23,131 bases of DNA from Nitrospirae bacterium RBG_13_39_12 (GCA_001805125.1 MHEF01000022.1:48019-71149); one strand, 5' to 3'; shown: positions 1 to 7,918, counted from the stretch's first letter. A program made the numbers and translations. The notes: generated by a model from the letters alone, not told the origin.

Positions 1-228
1 ATTGAGTTCTCCACCCAGAGAATCAATCTCAATAGCAATATCTCTCGCACTGCGTTTTTTAGTACCTTTAAAAAACATGTGTTCTAGAAAATGGGATATC
101 CCGTTATTTTCATTTTTCTCGTTTCTGGATCCCACTTTTACCCAAATACCAAGAACAACAGACCGCATATTCTTCAGTGATTCCATAACTACTGGTAACC
201 CATTTGGTAAGTGATGTTTTTTAAACAT
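1..228 (-). CDS. M16 family zinc metallopeptidase, N-terminal part (cut by window edge)
   Basis: Reading the minus strand from an ATG gives 76 residues without a stop before the window ends. They contain the inverted zinc motif HXXEH in HFLEHMFFKGT, preceded by a strand pattern (LPNGLPVVMESL, then VVLGIWVKVGSRNE) typical of insulinase/processing-protease family N-terminal domains. The two histidines and second glutamate would bind zinc and the first glutamate is the catalytic base. A weak GAGAG ribosome binding site precedes the ATG. It lies 104 bases downstream of pnp on the same strand, and rpsO-pnp-M16 peptidase is a widely conserved bacterial order (the Bacillus mlpA/ymxG position). Only the first sixth or so of the usual 410-430 residue protein is visible, so the C-terminal half that completes the clamshell cannot be judged. 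Confidence 0.93.
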   Translation of the reverse strand, partial: MFKKHHLPNGLPVVMESLKNMRSVVLGIWVKVGSRNEKNENNGISHFLEHMFFKGTKKRSARDIAIEIDSLGGELN

Positions 229-332
229 AATATACTCTCATTTAATTAAAAAGAGCATTTGTCTATGATTAGCAGATATGAAGTGTAAAATTATCTGGCA
301 GGAAATATGGCATCCCTATAAGTTAATTACCT

Positions 333-2426
333 CTACGTACCCTTGTTTCCAGCTTCCCTTGATGCCTCTTTCCTGGATAGGCGTATCCTCCCTAACTTAT
401 CTATTTCAATAACTTTTACGAGAACTTCGTCCCTTTCATTTATCTCGTCTGTTACTTTTGCTATTCTTTTATCTGATATCTGTGATATGTGCAAGAGACC
501 CTCTGTCCCAGGAAGTATTTCAACAAACGCACCAAAATCAACAATTCTCTTTACTTTGCCAAGATATATTTTCCCCAGTTCAGCCTCAGCAGTAATACTG
601 TTTATTATATCCATCGCTTTCTTTGCAGACTCTCCATCGGGTGAGGCTATATTGATAATACCGCTATCTTCAATGTTTATCTTTACACCTGTCTGCTCAA
701 CAATACCTCTGATTACTTTTCCACCTGTACCTATAACATCTCTAATCTTATCCTGCTTAATCTGCATTGTATAAATTCTTGGAGCATAAGGTGCCAGGTT
801 AGCCCGTGAAAAACTGATCGTATCATTCATTTTAGCAAGTATAAAAAGTCTTCCCTGCCGTGCCTGATCTAGTGCTTTTCCCATTATCTCGCGTGATATA
901 CCGCCTATCTTTGTATCAAGTTGGAATGCGGTAATCCCTTTTTCTGTACCGGTTACCTTAAAATCCATGTCACCGAGATGATCTTCAAGTCCCAGGATAT
1001 CAGTAAGAATAACAATCCTGTTATCTTCTTTTATAAGTCCCATTGCTATCCCAGCAACATGAGACTTAACCGGAACACCCGCATCCATCAGTGCAAGAGA
1101 CCCGCCACAGACAGTTGCCATTGATGATGATCCGTTAGACTCCAATATATCCGAGACTATTCTTATTGTATATGGGAATTCATCTTTTGTCGGTATAACA
1201 GCCTTAAGTGCTCTTTCAGCAAGCATGCCGTGGCCTATCTCTCGTCTACCTGGAGATCTCAGCGGTTTCACTTCACCGACACTGAAAGGTGGAAAATTAT
1301 AATGCAACATGAATGTCTTAAACGATTCACCATCCAGTGAATCTATCCTCTGCTCATCATCCGAAGTTCCAAGTGTAACAATTGCAAGGCACTGTGTCTC
1401 TCCTCTTATAAAAAGCGCCGATCCGTGTGTTCTTGGAAGAATACCAACTTCTGAACTTATCTTTCTTATTTCATCATGCAACCTTCCGTCCACCCTAATA
1501 TTTTTATCGAGGATCATGCCTCTTACAAGTTCTTTCTCTATATCGCTGAATACAGCAGCTATATCCATTGTTATGTCCTTTTCCCCTGTGTTCAGCTTCT
1601 CAATTGCCTCTTTTAGTATCTCGTCAAGCGATTTCTGACGCATAAGTTTGTCAGGAATCGTAATGGCAGTCTTTATTTTTTCTAAAGAAATCTCCCTAAC
1701 AGTATTTTTCAGTTCTTCGTCAATAACAGGAGTTATAACAGGTCTTTTTTCTTTACTAATTTTGGTCTGTAATTCGTTCTGAACAGCACATATTCGCTTA
1801 ATCTCTTGATGTGCTTTATCTAAGGCTTCGAGAAGGTCAGACTCTGATATTTCCAGTGCCTCACCCTCTACCATCATCACAGCGTCTTCATTGCCAGCTA
1901 CAATGAGGTTAAGGTCGCACTCTTCAACCTCTCTCAGGTCAGGGTTTATTACAAATGATCCGGCTATTCTTCCTATTCTTACAGCGCCAACAGGAGAGTT
2001 AAAAGGAATGTCAGAGATTGTTAGCGCAGCAGATATGCTTATTATCCCAAGTATATCGGCGATATTCTCATCACCGTATGAAAGAACGCTGACTATGCCT
2101 TGCGTCTCATAGTAAAAACCCTTTGGGAAAAGAGGTCTTATGGGTCTGTCAATCAAACGGGAGGTAAGTATTTCTTTTTCTGTCGGCCTTCCTTCGCGTT
2201 TAAAAAACCCGCCAGGGATTTTACCTGCAGAGTATGCTTTCTCCTGATAGTCTATCGTCAATGGGAAAAAATCCAGCCCTTCTTTCAGGGTTTTATCTGC
2301 TACAATTGTAGCTAGAACTACTGTGTCTCCATATTGCGCAACTATGGCACCGTCAGCCTGCCTTGCAATTTTTCCTGTTTCAAGTGTAAGTTTCTTATCT
2401 CTAATTTCAATTTCAACATTATTCAT
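333..2426 (-). CDS. pnp: Polyribonucleotide nucleotidyltransferase (PNPase)
   Basis: A 3'-5' phosphorolytic exoribonuclease of mRNA turnover, normally a homotrimer in the degradosome. The 697 residues match the usual length of about 700. Two RNase PH-like halves are recognisable. The second carries the phosphate/catalytic segments LRSPGRREIGHGMLAERAL and SDILESNGSSSMATVCGG. A KH domain follows at about residues 551-618 (GXXG loop in VIGTGGKVIRGI), then an S1 RNA-binding domain at about 619-690 (GKVKRIVDFGAFVEILPG). The gene starts 10 bases after the rpsO stop, and an AAGGAAG-like sequence at the end of rpsO can serve as its ribosome binding site, so it is co-transcribed and probably coupled with rpsO. 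All key segments look intact. I see no hairpin in the leader that resembles the RNase III site used for autoregulation in E. coli. Confidence 0.98.
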   Translation of the reverse strand: MNNVEIEIRDKKLTLETGKIARQADGAIVAQYGDTVVLATIVADKTLKEGLDFFPLTIDYQEKAYSAGKIPGGFFKREGRPTEKEILTSRLIDRPIRPLFPKGFYYETQGIVSVLSYGDENIADILGIISISAALTISDIPFNSPVGAVRIGRIAGSFVINPDLREVEECDLNLIVAGNEDAVMMVEGEALEISESDLLEALDKAHQEIKRICAVQNELQTKISKEKRPVITPVIDEELKNTVREISLEKIKTAITIPDKLMRQKSLDEILKEAIEKLNTGEKDITMDIAAVFSDIEKELVRGMILDKNIRVDGRLHDEIRKISSEVGILPRTHGSALFIRGETQCLAIVTLGTSDDEQRIDSLDGESFKTFMLHYNFPPFSVGEVKPLRSPGRREIGHGMLAERALKAVIPTKDEFPYTIRIVSDILESNGSSSMATVCGGSLALMDAGVPVKSHVAGIAMGLIKEDNRIVILTDILGLEDHLGDMDFKVTGTEKGITAFQLDTKIGGISREIMGKALDQARQGRLFILAKMNDTISFSRANLAPYAPRIYTMQIKQDKIRDVIGTGGKVIRGIVEQTGVKINIEDSGIINIASPDGESAKKAMDIINSITAEAELGKIYLGKVKRIVDFGAFVEILPGTEGLLHISQISDKRIAKVTDEINERDEVLVKVIEIDKLGRIRLSRKEASREAGNKGT

Positions 2427-2436
2427 TAATTATTTT

Positions 2437-2706
2437 TCACTTCCTTATTCCTAATCTCTCGATTACTTTATCATAGCGTTCCTTGTTTGAAGTCTTCAGA
2501 TAGTCTAACAACTTTCTCCTCTGGCTAACAAGTTTCAAAAGACCTCTCCTTGAGTGATGGTCATTTTTGTGCGTTTTAAAATGCTCTGTAAGGTAGTTTA
2601 TTCTTGTGCTTAATAAAGCTATCTGCACCTCAGGCGAACCTGTATCACTATTGTGAAGTCTATAATCTGTTATTATTGTTTGTTTCTGTCCCTTATCAAA
2701 TGCCAT
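2437..2706 (-). CDS. rpsO: 30S ribosomal protein S15
   Basis: An 89-residue protein of the exact length and sequence pattern of bacterial S15: the conserved DTGSPEVQIALLSTRI, LTEHFKTHKNDHHSRRGLL and LVSQRRKLLDYL segments are all present. S15 binds 16S rRNA helices 20-22 early in 30S assembly. The start is well supported by an AAAGGTGGTG ribosome binding site. It is the first gene of an rpsO-pnp-M16 unit. In several phyla S15 represses its own translation by binding leader RNA. The 265-base upstream gap here contains a perfect stem that could take that role (see the leader entry). Confidence 0.98.
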   Translation of the reverse strand: MAFDKGQKQTIITDYRLHNSDTGSPEVQIALLSTRINYLTEHFKTHKNDHHSRRGLLKLVSQRRKLLDYLKTSNKERYDKVIERLGIRK

Positions 2707-2794
2707 TTATACACCACCTTTCAATATTAATATAATTTTTAACAATAGCACATAATCTTACAGTCTGTAAAGACAATGCGTTTACCTACCTAAG

Positions 2795-2824
2795 ATATGC
2801 TTCATAGGTTAACAATAAGCATAT
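2795..2824 (-). repeat. Perfect 8-bp inverted repeat in the rpsO leader, possible pseudoknot
   Basis: On the minus strand ATATGCTT is followed 14 bases later by AAGCATAT. The loop contains ACCTA, which can pair with either of two overlapping UAGGU copies just downstream of the stem (plus-strand 2784-2788 and 2788-2792); the farther copy leaves a 6-nt connecting loop. The structure ends 88 bases before the rpsO ATG. S15 leader RNAs are known to be structured and to differ between phyla, so this is a candidate regulatory element. The pairing was read by eye, not folded computationally. Confidence 0.4.
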
Positions 2825-2860
2825 AGTTACAACAATTCATAATACTTTTGTATGCGAGAT

Positions 2861-2889
2861 ATACTATTAATTAAAGATATACTTTGCAA
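2861..2889 (-). promoter_or_regulatory. Possible sigma-70-type promoter for rpsO-pnp
   Basis: On the minus strand TTGCAA and TAGTAT are separated by 17 bases. Each matches the consensus at four of six positions. It would start a transcript near 2854 with a leader of about 150 nt that includes the inverted repeat. The match is only moderate in AT-rich DNA, and read-through from the upstream pilT-like gene on the same strand is also possible. Confidence 0.35.
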
Positions 2890-2971
2890 CCAGATATAAG
2901 AATTTATTAAGAGGGGTTACACCCTATGAAATATAGATTATCCAGATTGAATCCATAAAATTTCTTTATAA

Positions 2972-4549
2972 TTATACAACCTTTGTAGTATCTTTGTAAA
3001 ACTGTTTGTTTTCCGAATACTGAAGACCGTCCTCGAATGTAATTAAACCTTCAGAGTATAATTTTGAAAGTGAAGACTCTAAAGATGTATATTCATCTGT
3101 ACCGGTTAGCATCTGGGACTTAATCTGATGTGTTTTGCCTTCCCTGATAAGGTTCTTCACACCAAAACTATTTATTATATTTTCGCAGGCAAGAACTCTT
3201 CCTTCACCTTTCTTCAAGGGAACAAGTCTTTGTGAGAGAACAAACAAGAGGTTATCAGCAATTCGAGTTCTGATAAGATTTTGCTGGTGGGGTGGAAACA
3301 TATTAATTATTCTTTCTATTGTTGAGGCTGCTGTACTTGCATGAACAGTTGTTATTACAAGATGACCGGTATCCGCTGCCTGTAATGCGATAGCAAAGCT
3401 ATCAGGATCCCTCATTTCTCCAACAACTATGACGTCAGGATCCTGCCTAAATACATGTTTCAAGCCTTCGTAAAATGACTCAGTATCCAGTCCGATGTCC
3501 CTCTGATTCACGTTACTTTTCTTGTGCTTGTGCAGATATTCAATCGGATCCTCAAGTGTTATAATATTGCATCTTCTGTTGATATTGATAAAATCTACCA
3601 TAGCAGCGAGTGTCGTTGTCTTACCATGACCTGCAGGACCAGAGACAATAATCAGTCCTTGCGGCATCAGAATATATTCCTTTACCCAGTTAGGCACCCT
3701 AAGTTTTTCTAATGAAAACAAGACATCCGTAATATGACGCAATGTGATCGAAACAGAATTTCTCTGCCTGTATAAATTCACCCTAAATCGACCAATCTCC
3801 GGATATGTTACTGCAAGATCGTAGTCACCTTTATTTAAAAAAACTTTCCATGCATTTTCCGACATTATTTCCTTTGCATATTCTTCACAAACCGAAGGAG
3901 TGAGTGCGTCCATAGATGCTCTCTTTATATCATTACTGAACTTAATACTGGGAGGTACACCTGCGGTAAGAAGCATATCCGTTGCATTCGAACTGGCCAG
4001 ATATCTCAGTAACGAAATCAGGGCAGGTGCCTTTTTACTCTCTGTCTTTAATGCTTCCATTTCAATGCTTTCGCCAGTTAGTCTATTATCAGGATGTAAC
4101 AAAATACTCCGTATAGCAGCCTCCATCTGCAATGAGGGTACCACAACTGGTTTCACATTTTTCCCTAATAAAAACTCAATATCTCTAATTGATATCATAT
4201 CATTTGGATTCACCATGGCAAGGGTTACTGTATTTTCATCGACACCGATAGGTAATACCTTCATAGCCATAATCCTATCCCGTGGCAGCAGTTTCAAAAC
4301 TTCAGGTGCAACATCTACTTTTAAGAGATTAAATGAAGGAACTCCAAGTTGTTTGCTGAGAAAATTCAGTAGGTCATCTGTCGTTATAAGACCCATCTCT
4401 ACCAGTATTGAGCCTATCTGCCCACCCACCTGACCCTGTCTGTTCAGAGCATCTTTCAGCTGGTTTGAGCTAATCAATCCATGCTTAACAAGTATTTCAC
4501 CAAGTTGCAGCTTTCTTTTACTTGTATCTGCCATGTAATTTTCTACCAT
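2972..4549 (-). CDS. PilT-like type IV pilus motor ATPase with N-terminal GspE/MshEN-type domain
   Basis: Residues about 14-155 resemble the N-terminal domain of GspE/PilB/MshE ATPases (LGEILVKHGLISSNQLKDAL, then SILVEMGLITTDDLLNFL and the LLP..IMAMKVLPIG segment). Residues about 175-525 resemble the retraction ATPase PilT: LLTAGVPP near 194-200, Walker A GPAGHGKT at 304-311, Asp box around TLEDPIEYL, Walker B DVIVVGEMRD at 372-381 and His box TGHLVITTVH at 394-403. A GVKNLIREGKTHQI segment corresponds to the AIRNLIRE retraction motif. The tetracysteine zinc motif of PilB/GspE is absent, which favours retraction or regulation over assembly. The Walker A His and the Leu in place of the usual His in the SDLHL-type motif are unusual. 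The start is uncertain: the first ATG is used, but Met6 is equally possible and neither has a clear ribosome binding site. No other pilus gene is nearby. Confidence 0.88.
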   Translation of the reverse strand: MVENYMADTSKRKLQLGEILVKHGLISSNQLKDALNRQGQVGGQIGSILVEMGLITTDDLLNFLSKQLGVPSFNLLKVDVAPEVLKLLPRDRIMAMKVLPIGVDENTVTLAMVNPNDMISIRDIEFLLGKNVKPVVVPSLQMEAAIRSILLHPDNRLTGESIEMEALKTESKKAPALISLLRYLASSNATDMLLTAGVPPSIKFSNDIKRASMDALTPSVCEEYAKEIMSENAWKVFLNKGDYDLAVTYPEIGRFRVNLYRQRNSVSITLRHITDVLFSLEKLRVPNWVKEYILMPQGLIIVSGPAGHGKTTTLAAMVDFININRRCNIITLEDPIEYLHKHKKSNVNQRDIGLDTESFYEGLKHVFRQDPDVIVVGEMRDPDSFAIALQAADTGHLVITTVHASTAASTIERIINMFPPHQQNLIRTRIADNLLFVLSQRLVPLKKGEGRVLACENIINSFGVKNLIREGKTHQIKSQMLTGTDEYTSLESSLSKLYSEGLITFEDGLQYSENKQFYKDTTKVV

Positions 4550-4732
4550 TTTTTGTTCTTTTTGTCAAAATAATAATAGTATTAATTTTACTTTCGCATC
4601 TGTTCTAATTATTATTTCTAGGTTTTTATTATAACAAATAACTTATAATACCCTGACTAACAAAATTACTGGCATAAATAATCCCTACAAAATTTTTAAT
4701 TTTCTAAATTAGTACATAATAATTCACAATAT

Positions 4733-5593
4733 TTACTGAGTTTGTGGTACTTTTACCAACGGTTCTTTAGTTTCTTGTACTGACCCAACAACATTGTTTT
4801 CATTATCTATGCCCGTCACATCTTCATATTCAGGTACAAAAATTCCCCTTCTGACCATAATACTATAAATTAGATTAGACCTATTGGATACATATTTGCT
4901 GTCACCAGCAGGATTATATTTCCTCGGGTTAGGTAAAACCGCAGCAAGTCTAGAAGCCTCTTGTGGATTAATCTCTGAAGCAGATTTTGCATAATAGTGT
5001 CTTGAGGCAGCCTCGATTCCAAATATTCCATTATCCCCCCATTCAACAACATTTAAATAAAGCTCGAGTATTCTCCTCTTGGATAAAACCCTCTCAAGCC
5101 CCCATGTTATTATTGCTTCTCTAATTTTTCTTACAGGGTCTTTAGCAGGGGAAAGATAGAGGTTTTTTGCAAGCTGCTGGCTAATGGTACTCCCTCCTGT
5201 TTTGAATTTTTTTGCCTTTATATCTTTTTCAATAGCCTTCTGCATCGCTTCATAATCAAAGCCTTCGTGACTCCAGAATTTGTCGTCTTCTGCAATTAGC
5301 ACTGCCTTTATAAGATACGGAGATATTTGAGAAAGTGGAACCCACTTTTGTCGTGTATAGTGTTTCTTCCCCTGACGTTTCCACTCATTTTCTCGGTATT
5401 CCATGAAAGCGGTCTTTTTAGGGTTTTCCTTCTTAAGTTTTGATATATCAGGGAATAAAAAAATATAAAGCATCAGACTTAATAAAAATATTAGAAGAAT
5501 AAGAAATGAAAGGCATTTATGCTTGTATTTCTGTACCAATTCCTTCTTTTGTAAATATCTCAAGTAGCAAACAGTGAGGAACCCTTCCATCAA
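4733..5593 (-). CDS. mtgA: Monofunctional biosynthetic peptidoglycan glycosyltransferase (GT51)
   Basis: It polymerises lipid II into glycan strands at the outer face of the inner membrane. One hydrophobic segment lies at about residues 28-48, followed by a GT51 domain with its standard motifs. These are EDDKFWSHEGFDY (catalytic Glu102), GGSTISQQLAKNLYL near 133-147, RKIREAIITWGLERVLSKRRILELYLN near 155-181, and a later EASRLAAVLPNP. There is no transpeptidase domain, so this is MtgA-type rather than a class A PBP. The C-terminal tail after about residue 250 is low in conservation. The longest reading frame overlaps argB by 77 bases and its tandem ATG codons lack a ribosome binding site. A later TTG (codon 19) follows AAGAAGGA with almost no spacing, and the next ATG would remove the membrane segment. 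The exact start is therefore open, and coupling to argB translation is likely. Confidence 0.93.
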   Translation of the reverse strand: MMEGFLTVCYLRYLQKKELVQKYKHKCLSFLILLIFLLSLMLYIFLFPDISKLKKENPKKTAFMEYRENEWKRQGKKHYTRQKWVPLSQISPYLIKAVLIAEDDKFWSHEGFDYEAMQKAIEKDIKAKKFKTGGSTISQQLAKNLYLSPAKDPVRKIREAIITWGLERVLSKRRILELYLNVVEWGDNGIFGIEAASRHYYAKSASEINPQEASRLAAVLPNPRKYNPAGDSKYVSNRSNLIYSIMVRRGIFVPEYEDVTGIDNENNVVGSVQETKEPLVKVPQTQ

Positions 5594-6395
5594 TAATATG
5601 CGTTTTTGTTACTCCTCCATCAAGAGCATTGATGCATGCTTGAACCTTTGGTAACATTCCACCTGAAACCGTTCCATCTTTGATCATTTTTTTTATCTGC
5701 TGTTTAGTAAGGGTAGAGATTATTTTGTCTTTCTTGTTCATAATTCCAGGCACATCAGTAAGCAGTATAAGCTTTTCTGCCTTTAGTGAAGATGCGACAG
5801 AAGCGGCTACATAGTCAGCATTGATATTTAAAGTCTCACCTTTTGGTCCTACTCCTACAGGAGAAATTACTGGAATAAAACCATCCTTTTTAAGGCTTGT
5901 TAATATACGCGAATCAATATGTGTAACTTCTCCGACAAGTCCGATATCAATTATCTCACTTATACCTGATTCAGAAAATTTCCCAATAACTTTCTTTTTT
6001 GCTTTTATAAGTCCACCGTCCTTACCGCTCAGACCAACAGCTTTCCCGCCCATGCTATTAATTAACGAAACAATCTCCTTGTTAACAAGACCACCGAGAA
6101 CCATTTCTACAATGTCCATTGTCTCCCGATCAGTAACACGTTGTCCATGAATAAATTCAGGCTTTTTACCCATTTTTTTCATTACAGCTGATATCTTTGG
6201 ACCTCCGCCATGGACAATTGCAGTATTTATACCGATGAAATTAAGTGTAACTACATCTTTGGCAAAAGACCCCTTTAATTCTTCTTTTACCTGTGCCGAG
6301 CCGCCATATTTTATAACAAATGTCTTACCATAAAAATTTCTAATATATGGCAGAGCTTCTATTAAGATCTCTGCTTTTATAATTATGTCTTCCAT
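5517..6395 (-). CDS. argB: Acetylglutamate kinase
   Basis: It phosphorylates N-acetyl-L-glutamate, the second step of arginine biosynthesis. The 292 residues show the amino acid kinase fold: phosphate-binding FVIKYGGSAQ near residue 26, IVHGGGPKIS near 60, a central NINADYVAASVA segment and LLTDVPGI. The C-terminal signature GRVPHCLLLEIFT is typical of NAGK. About 25 residues, including a predicted helix, precede the first strand. That N-terminal helix is a hallmark of the arginine-inhibited hexameric enzymes and is absent from the short E. coli type, so feedback inhibition by arginine is inferred. An AGAGG ribosome binding site supports the start. No other arg gene is in the window. The 3' end overlaps mtgA. 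Confidence 0.97.
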   Translation of the reverse strand: MEDIIIKAEILIEALPYIRNFYGKTFVIKYGGSAQVKEELKGSFAKDVVTLNFIGINTAIVHGGGPKISAVMKKMGKKPEFIHGQRVTDRETMDIVEMVLGGLVNKEIVSLINSMGGKAVGLSGKDGGLIKAKKKVIGKFSESGISEIIDIGLVGEVTHIDSRILTSLKKDGFIPVISPVGVGPKGETLNINADYVAASVASSLKAEKLILLTDVPGIMNKKDKIISTLTKQQIKKMIKDGTVSGGMLPKVQACINALDGGVTKTHIIDGRVPHCLLLEIFTKEGIGTEIQA

Positions 6396-6430
6396 AATAG
6401 AACCTCTTTAATTACAGCATTTTAAGTAAA

Positions 6431-6468
6431 ATTTACATCAAATATACATTCTCTACTATTATGTAAAT
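6431..6468. repeat. Inverted repeat ATTTACAT-N22-ATGTAAAT upstream of argB
   Basis: Two perfect 8-base arms, with centres 30 bases apart, lie in the 80-base gap between fmdE and argB. The same octamer or a one-T-longer version recurs upstream of fmdE, cstA and gcvH. It could be a regulator site. Alternatively, the arm at 6461-6468 read on the minus strand gives TTTACA, a plausible -35 box, with TATATT 15 bases downstream. Confidence 0.35.
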
Positions 6469-6475
6469 ACACAAA

Positions 6476-7063
6476 TTAATTATCCTTTTCAAAACATGGA
6501 TAACACAAAATATTCCCATTCTTAACTTTTGTTTTAGGTTTCATTACTTTTTCCCAGCATATTGAACATCTAAGGCTCGGATATATTTTCGCCTTTTCGG
6601 GCAAATCCATTTTTCCTTTTGTAACTTTTAATAGCTCGTCTTCATTGGCATTTAAGATAATATTAACCTTATCTGATTTTTTACTATGAACAACTTCTAA
6701 CACCTCATTAGAATGGTCGCCTTTTATATATCTATTCCACATGTATTTCTCTTCTTTAGTTTCTTTCGGTGATTCCCAATTGACTGAAATTCTTATGCTA
6801 TTCCCGGAAGATCTTTTTATAAAGGTATAGACCTGCTTACCATAATCATTAAAAATAAGATTGCCCTTACCAAATGTACATCCTGTAATTATCTGAACTG
6901 CATCAATTGCACAAGAATTATTTTCAACAATTGCAACCAGTTCTTCATCAGATGCTCTTTCGCCGATTAGTTCTTTCAAAGCACACACAGAAACCCTATA
7001 ACCAAGTGCAAGGCCAGGGCATATATGACCGTGAAAATCAATAACATCTTCAAAACTTTTCAC
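6476..7063 (-). CDS. FmdE family protein with C-terminal zinc ribbon
   Basis: The N-terminal domain has the FmdE fold markers: FHGHICPGLALGYR at residues 10-23, the conserved NNSCAIDAVQIITGCTFGKGN segment (Cys51, Cys62) and a downstream FNDYGK. A short C-terminal zinc ribbon follows, with CSIC at 166-169 and CYPC at 187-190. FmdE-type proteins were named from an archaeal formylmethanofuran dehydrogenase operon but occur widely in anaerobes, where their role is unsettled; metal binding, possibly linked to molybdenum enzymes, has been suggested. No formylmethanofuran dehydrogenase subunit is nearby. The start is GTG with no ribosome binding site, and no in-frame ATG lies upstream. A possible promoter sits only a few bases before it, so the transcript may be nearly leaderless. 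It lies 80 bases before argB on the same strand and may be transcribed with it. Confidence 0.88.
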   Translation of the reverse strand: MKSFEDVIDFHGHICPGLALGYRVSVCALKELIGERASDEELVAIVENNSCAIDAVQIITGCTFGKGNLIFNDYGKQVYTFIKRSSGNSIRISVNWESPKETKEEKYMWNRYIKGDHSNEVLEVVHSKKSDKVNIILNANEDELLKVTKGKMDLPEKAKIYPSLRCSICWEKVMKPKTKVKNGNILCYPCFEKDN

Positions 7064-7071
7064 AATAGATG

Positions 7072-7104
7072 ATTTTACATCAAAACAATAAAATAATGTA
7101 AAAT
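7072..7104. repeat. Inverted repeat ATTTTACAT-N15-ATGTAAAAT at the fmdE promoter
   Basis: Perfect 9-base arms lie just upstream of the fmdE GTG. Read on the minus strand, TTTACA and TGTAAA are 17 bases apart. They could be -35 and -10 boxes, with transcription starting about 4 bases before the GTG. As a dyad they could equally be an operator. The core TTTACAT is shared with the repeats upstream of argB and cstA. Confidence 0.35.
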
Positions 7105-7203
7105 AGATAAATAGAAATATCTTAAATAGATTCCCATTTTTTATAAGATTTCAATTAATTTGATAAGATATTTTCGCTACATCTTTTTTTTATATTACAA
7201 TAT

Positions 7204-7231
7204 TTGCTTTTAAAGCTACGGTAATTATAAT
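7204..7231 (+). promoter_or_regulatory. Sigma-70-type promoter of the small TPR gene
   Basis: TTGCTT and a perfect TATAAT are 16 bases apart, placing the start of transcription about 18-20 bases before the ATG. The downstream ribosome binding site AGGGGGAG (7245-7252) is strong. This gives a short, ordinary leader. Confidence 0.6.
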
Positions 7232-7256
7232 AAAAATTAAATACAGGGGGAGTACA

Positions 7257-7814
7257 ATGGACTACAAACAATTACTCGGAGAAGCACAACTTCTTTTCGT
7301 CAATGGTAAAGAAAGAGAAAGTATTGAAGCATTTACAAAAGCTTTCGAAGCCGGTGCTGACCTTTTTATTGTATATTTAAGCCGTGGCGCTGCATACCTA
7401 AAATTGAAAGAGGTTGATGAGGCTATTAATGATTTCAGCAAAGCTATTGAGGTTAACAATAAAAACGCAAGAGCATATTACTACCGCGGTATGGCATTTA
7501 TATTCAAAAGTGAATTCGAAAAGGCTGTTTCAGATTTCTCCAACGCTTTGGAAATCAAAAACGATTTATTTGCAGCCAAATTTGCGAGGGCAATAGCCTA
7601 TATTAGATTGAAAAATTTCGAAGAGGCTGCCCTTGATTTTAAAAATGTCATACCTCAGATGGAAATTAATTTACAGAGTTTTGCCAATTCATATGGAATT
7701 TTGAGAAACGAAATATCGAGAGTCTTATCACAACTGCACGGTGAAGGAATATCGCCAATGTTACAATTGTCCGAAGAAGAAATATTTACTTTAAAAAAAT
7801 GGCTTGCTGAGTAA
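7257..7814 (+). CDS. Small tetratricopeptide repeat protein
   Basis: It has 185 residues with no signal peptide or membrane segment. At least three consecutive TPR units are visible at about residues 1-34, 35-68 and 69-102, with a fourth more divergent one to about 130. They show the alternating pattern of small and large residues (YLSRGAAYLKLKEVDEAINDF, then YYYRGMAFIFKSEFEKAVSDF). A C-terminal helical tail of about 50 residues follows without recognised homology. TPR arrays act as protein-binding scaffolds, and nothing here identifies the partner. The gene has its own promoter and a strong AGGGGGAG ribosome binding site, and is followed by a hairpin with a T-run, so it looks monocistronic. 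It is transcribed divergently from the fmdE-like gene. Confidence 0.87.
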   Translation: MDYKQLLGEAQLLFVNGKERESIEAFTKAFEAGADLFIVYLSRGAAYLKLKEVDEAINDFSKAIEVNNKNARAYYYRGMAFIFKSEFEKAVSDFSNALEIKNDLFAAKFARAIAYIRLKNFEEAALDFKNVIPQMEINLQSFANSYGILRNEISRVLSQLHGEGISPMLQLSEEEIFTLKKWLAE

Positions 7815-7918
7815 TATAAAAATCTGCTGTTTGCTGTTGGGATAGTTACCTCTGAACTATAATATACTTAAGGAATTAATATTTACATAATTGTTTATAT
7901 ATAATATTAGGTAATACT

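Noticed and set aside
343..774. 143-codon frame antisense to the end of pnp
   Set aside because: Shadow of the PNPase KH and S1 coding sequence on the other strand; no ribosome binding site and low-complexity Ser/Ile-rich translation.
2911..2926. Short GGGT-TAC-ACCC hairpin after the pilT-like gene as a terminator
   Set aside because: Only four base pairs with a three-base loop and no T-run on the minus strand.
3900..4433. 177-codon frame antisense to the pilT-like gene
   Set aside because: Lies opposite well-supported N-terminal domains; composition and lack of ribosome binding site mark it as a shadow frame.
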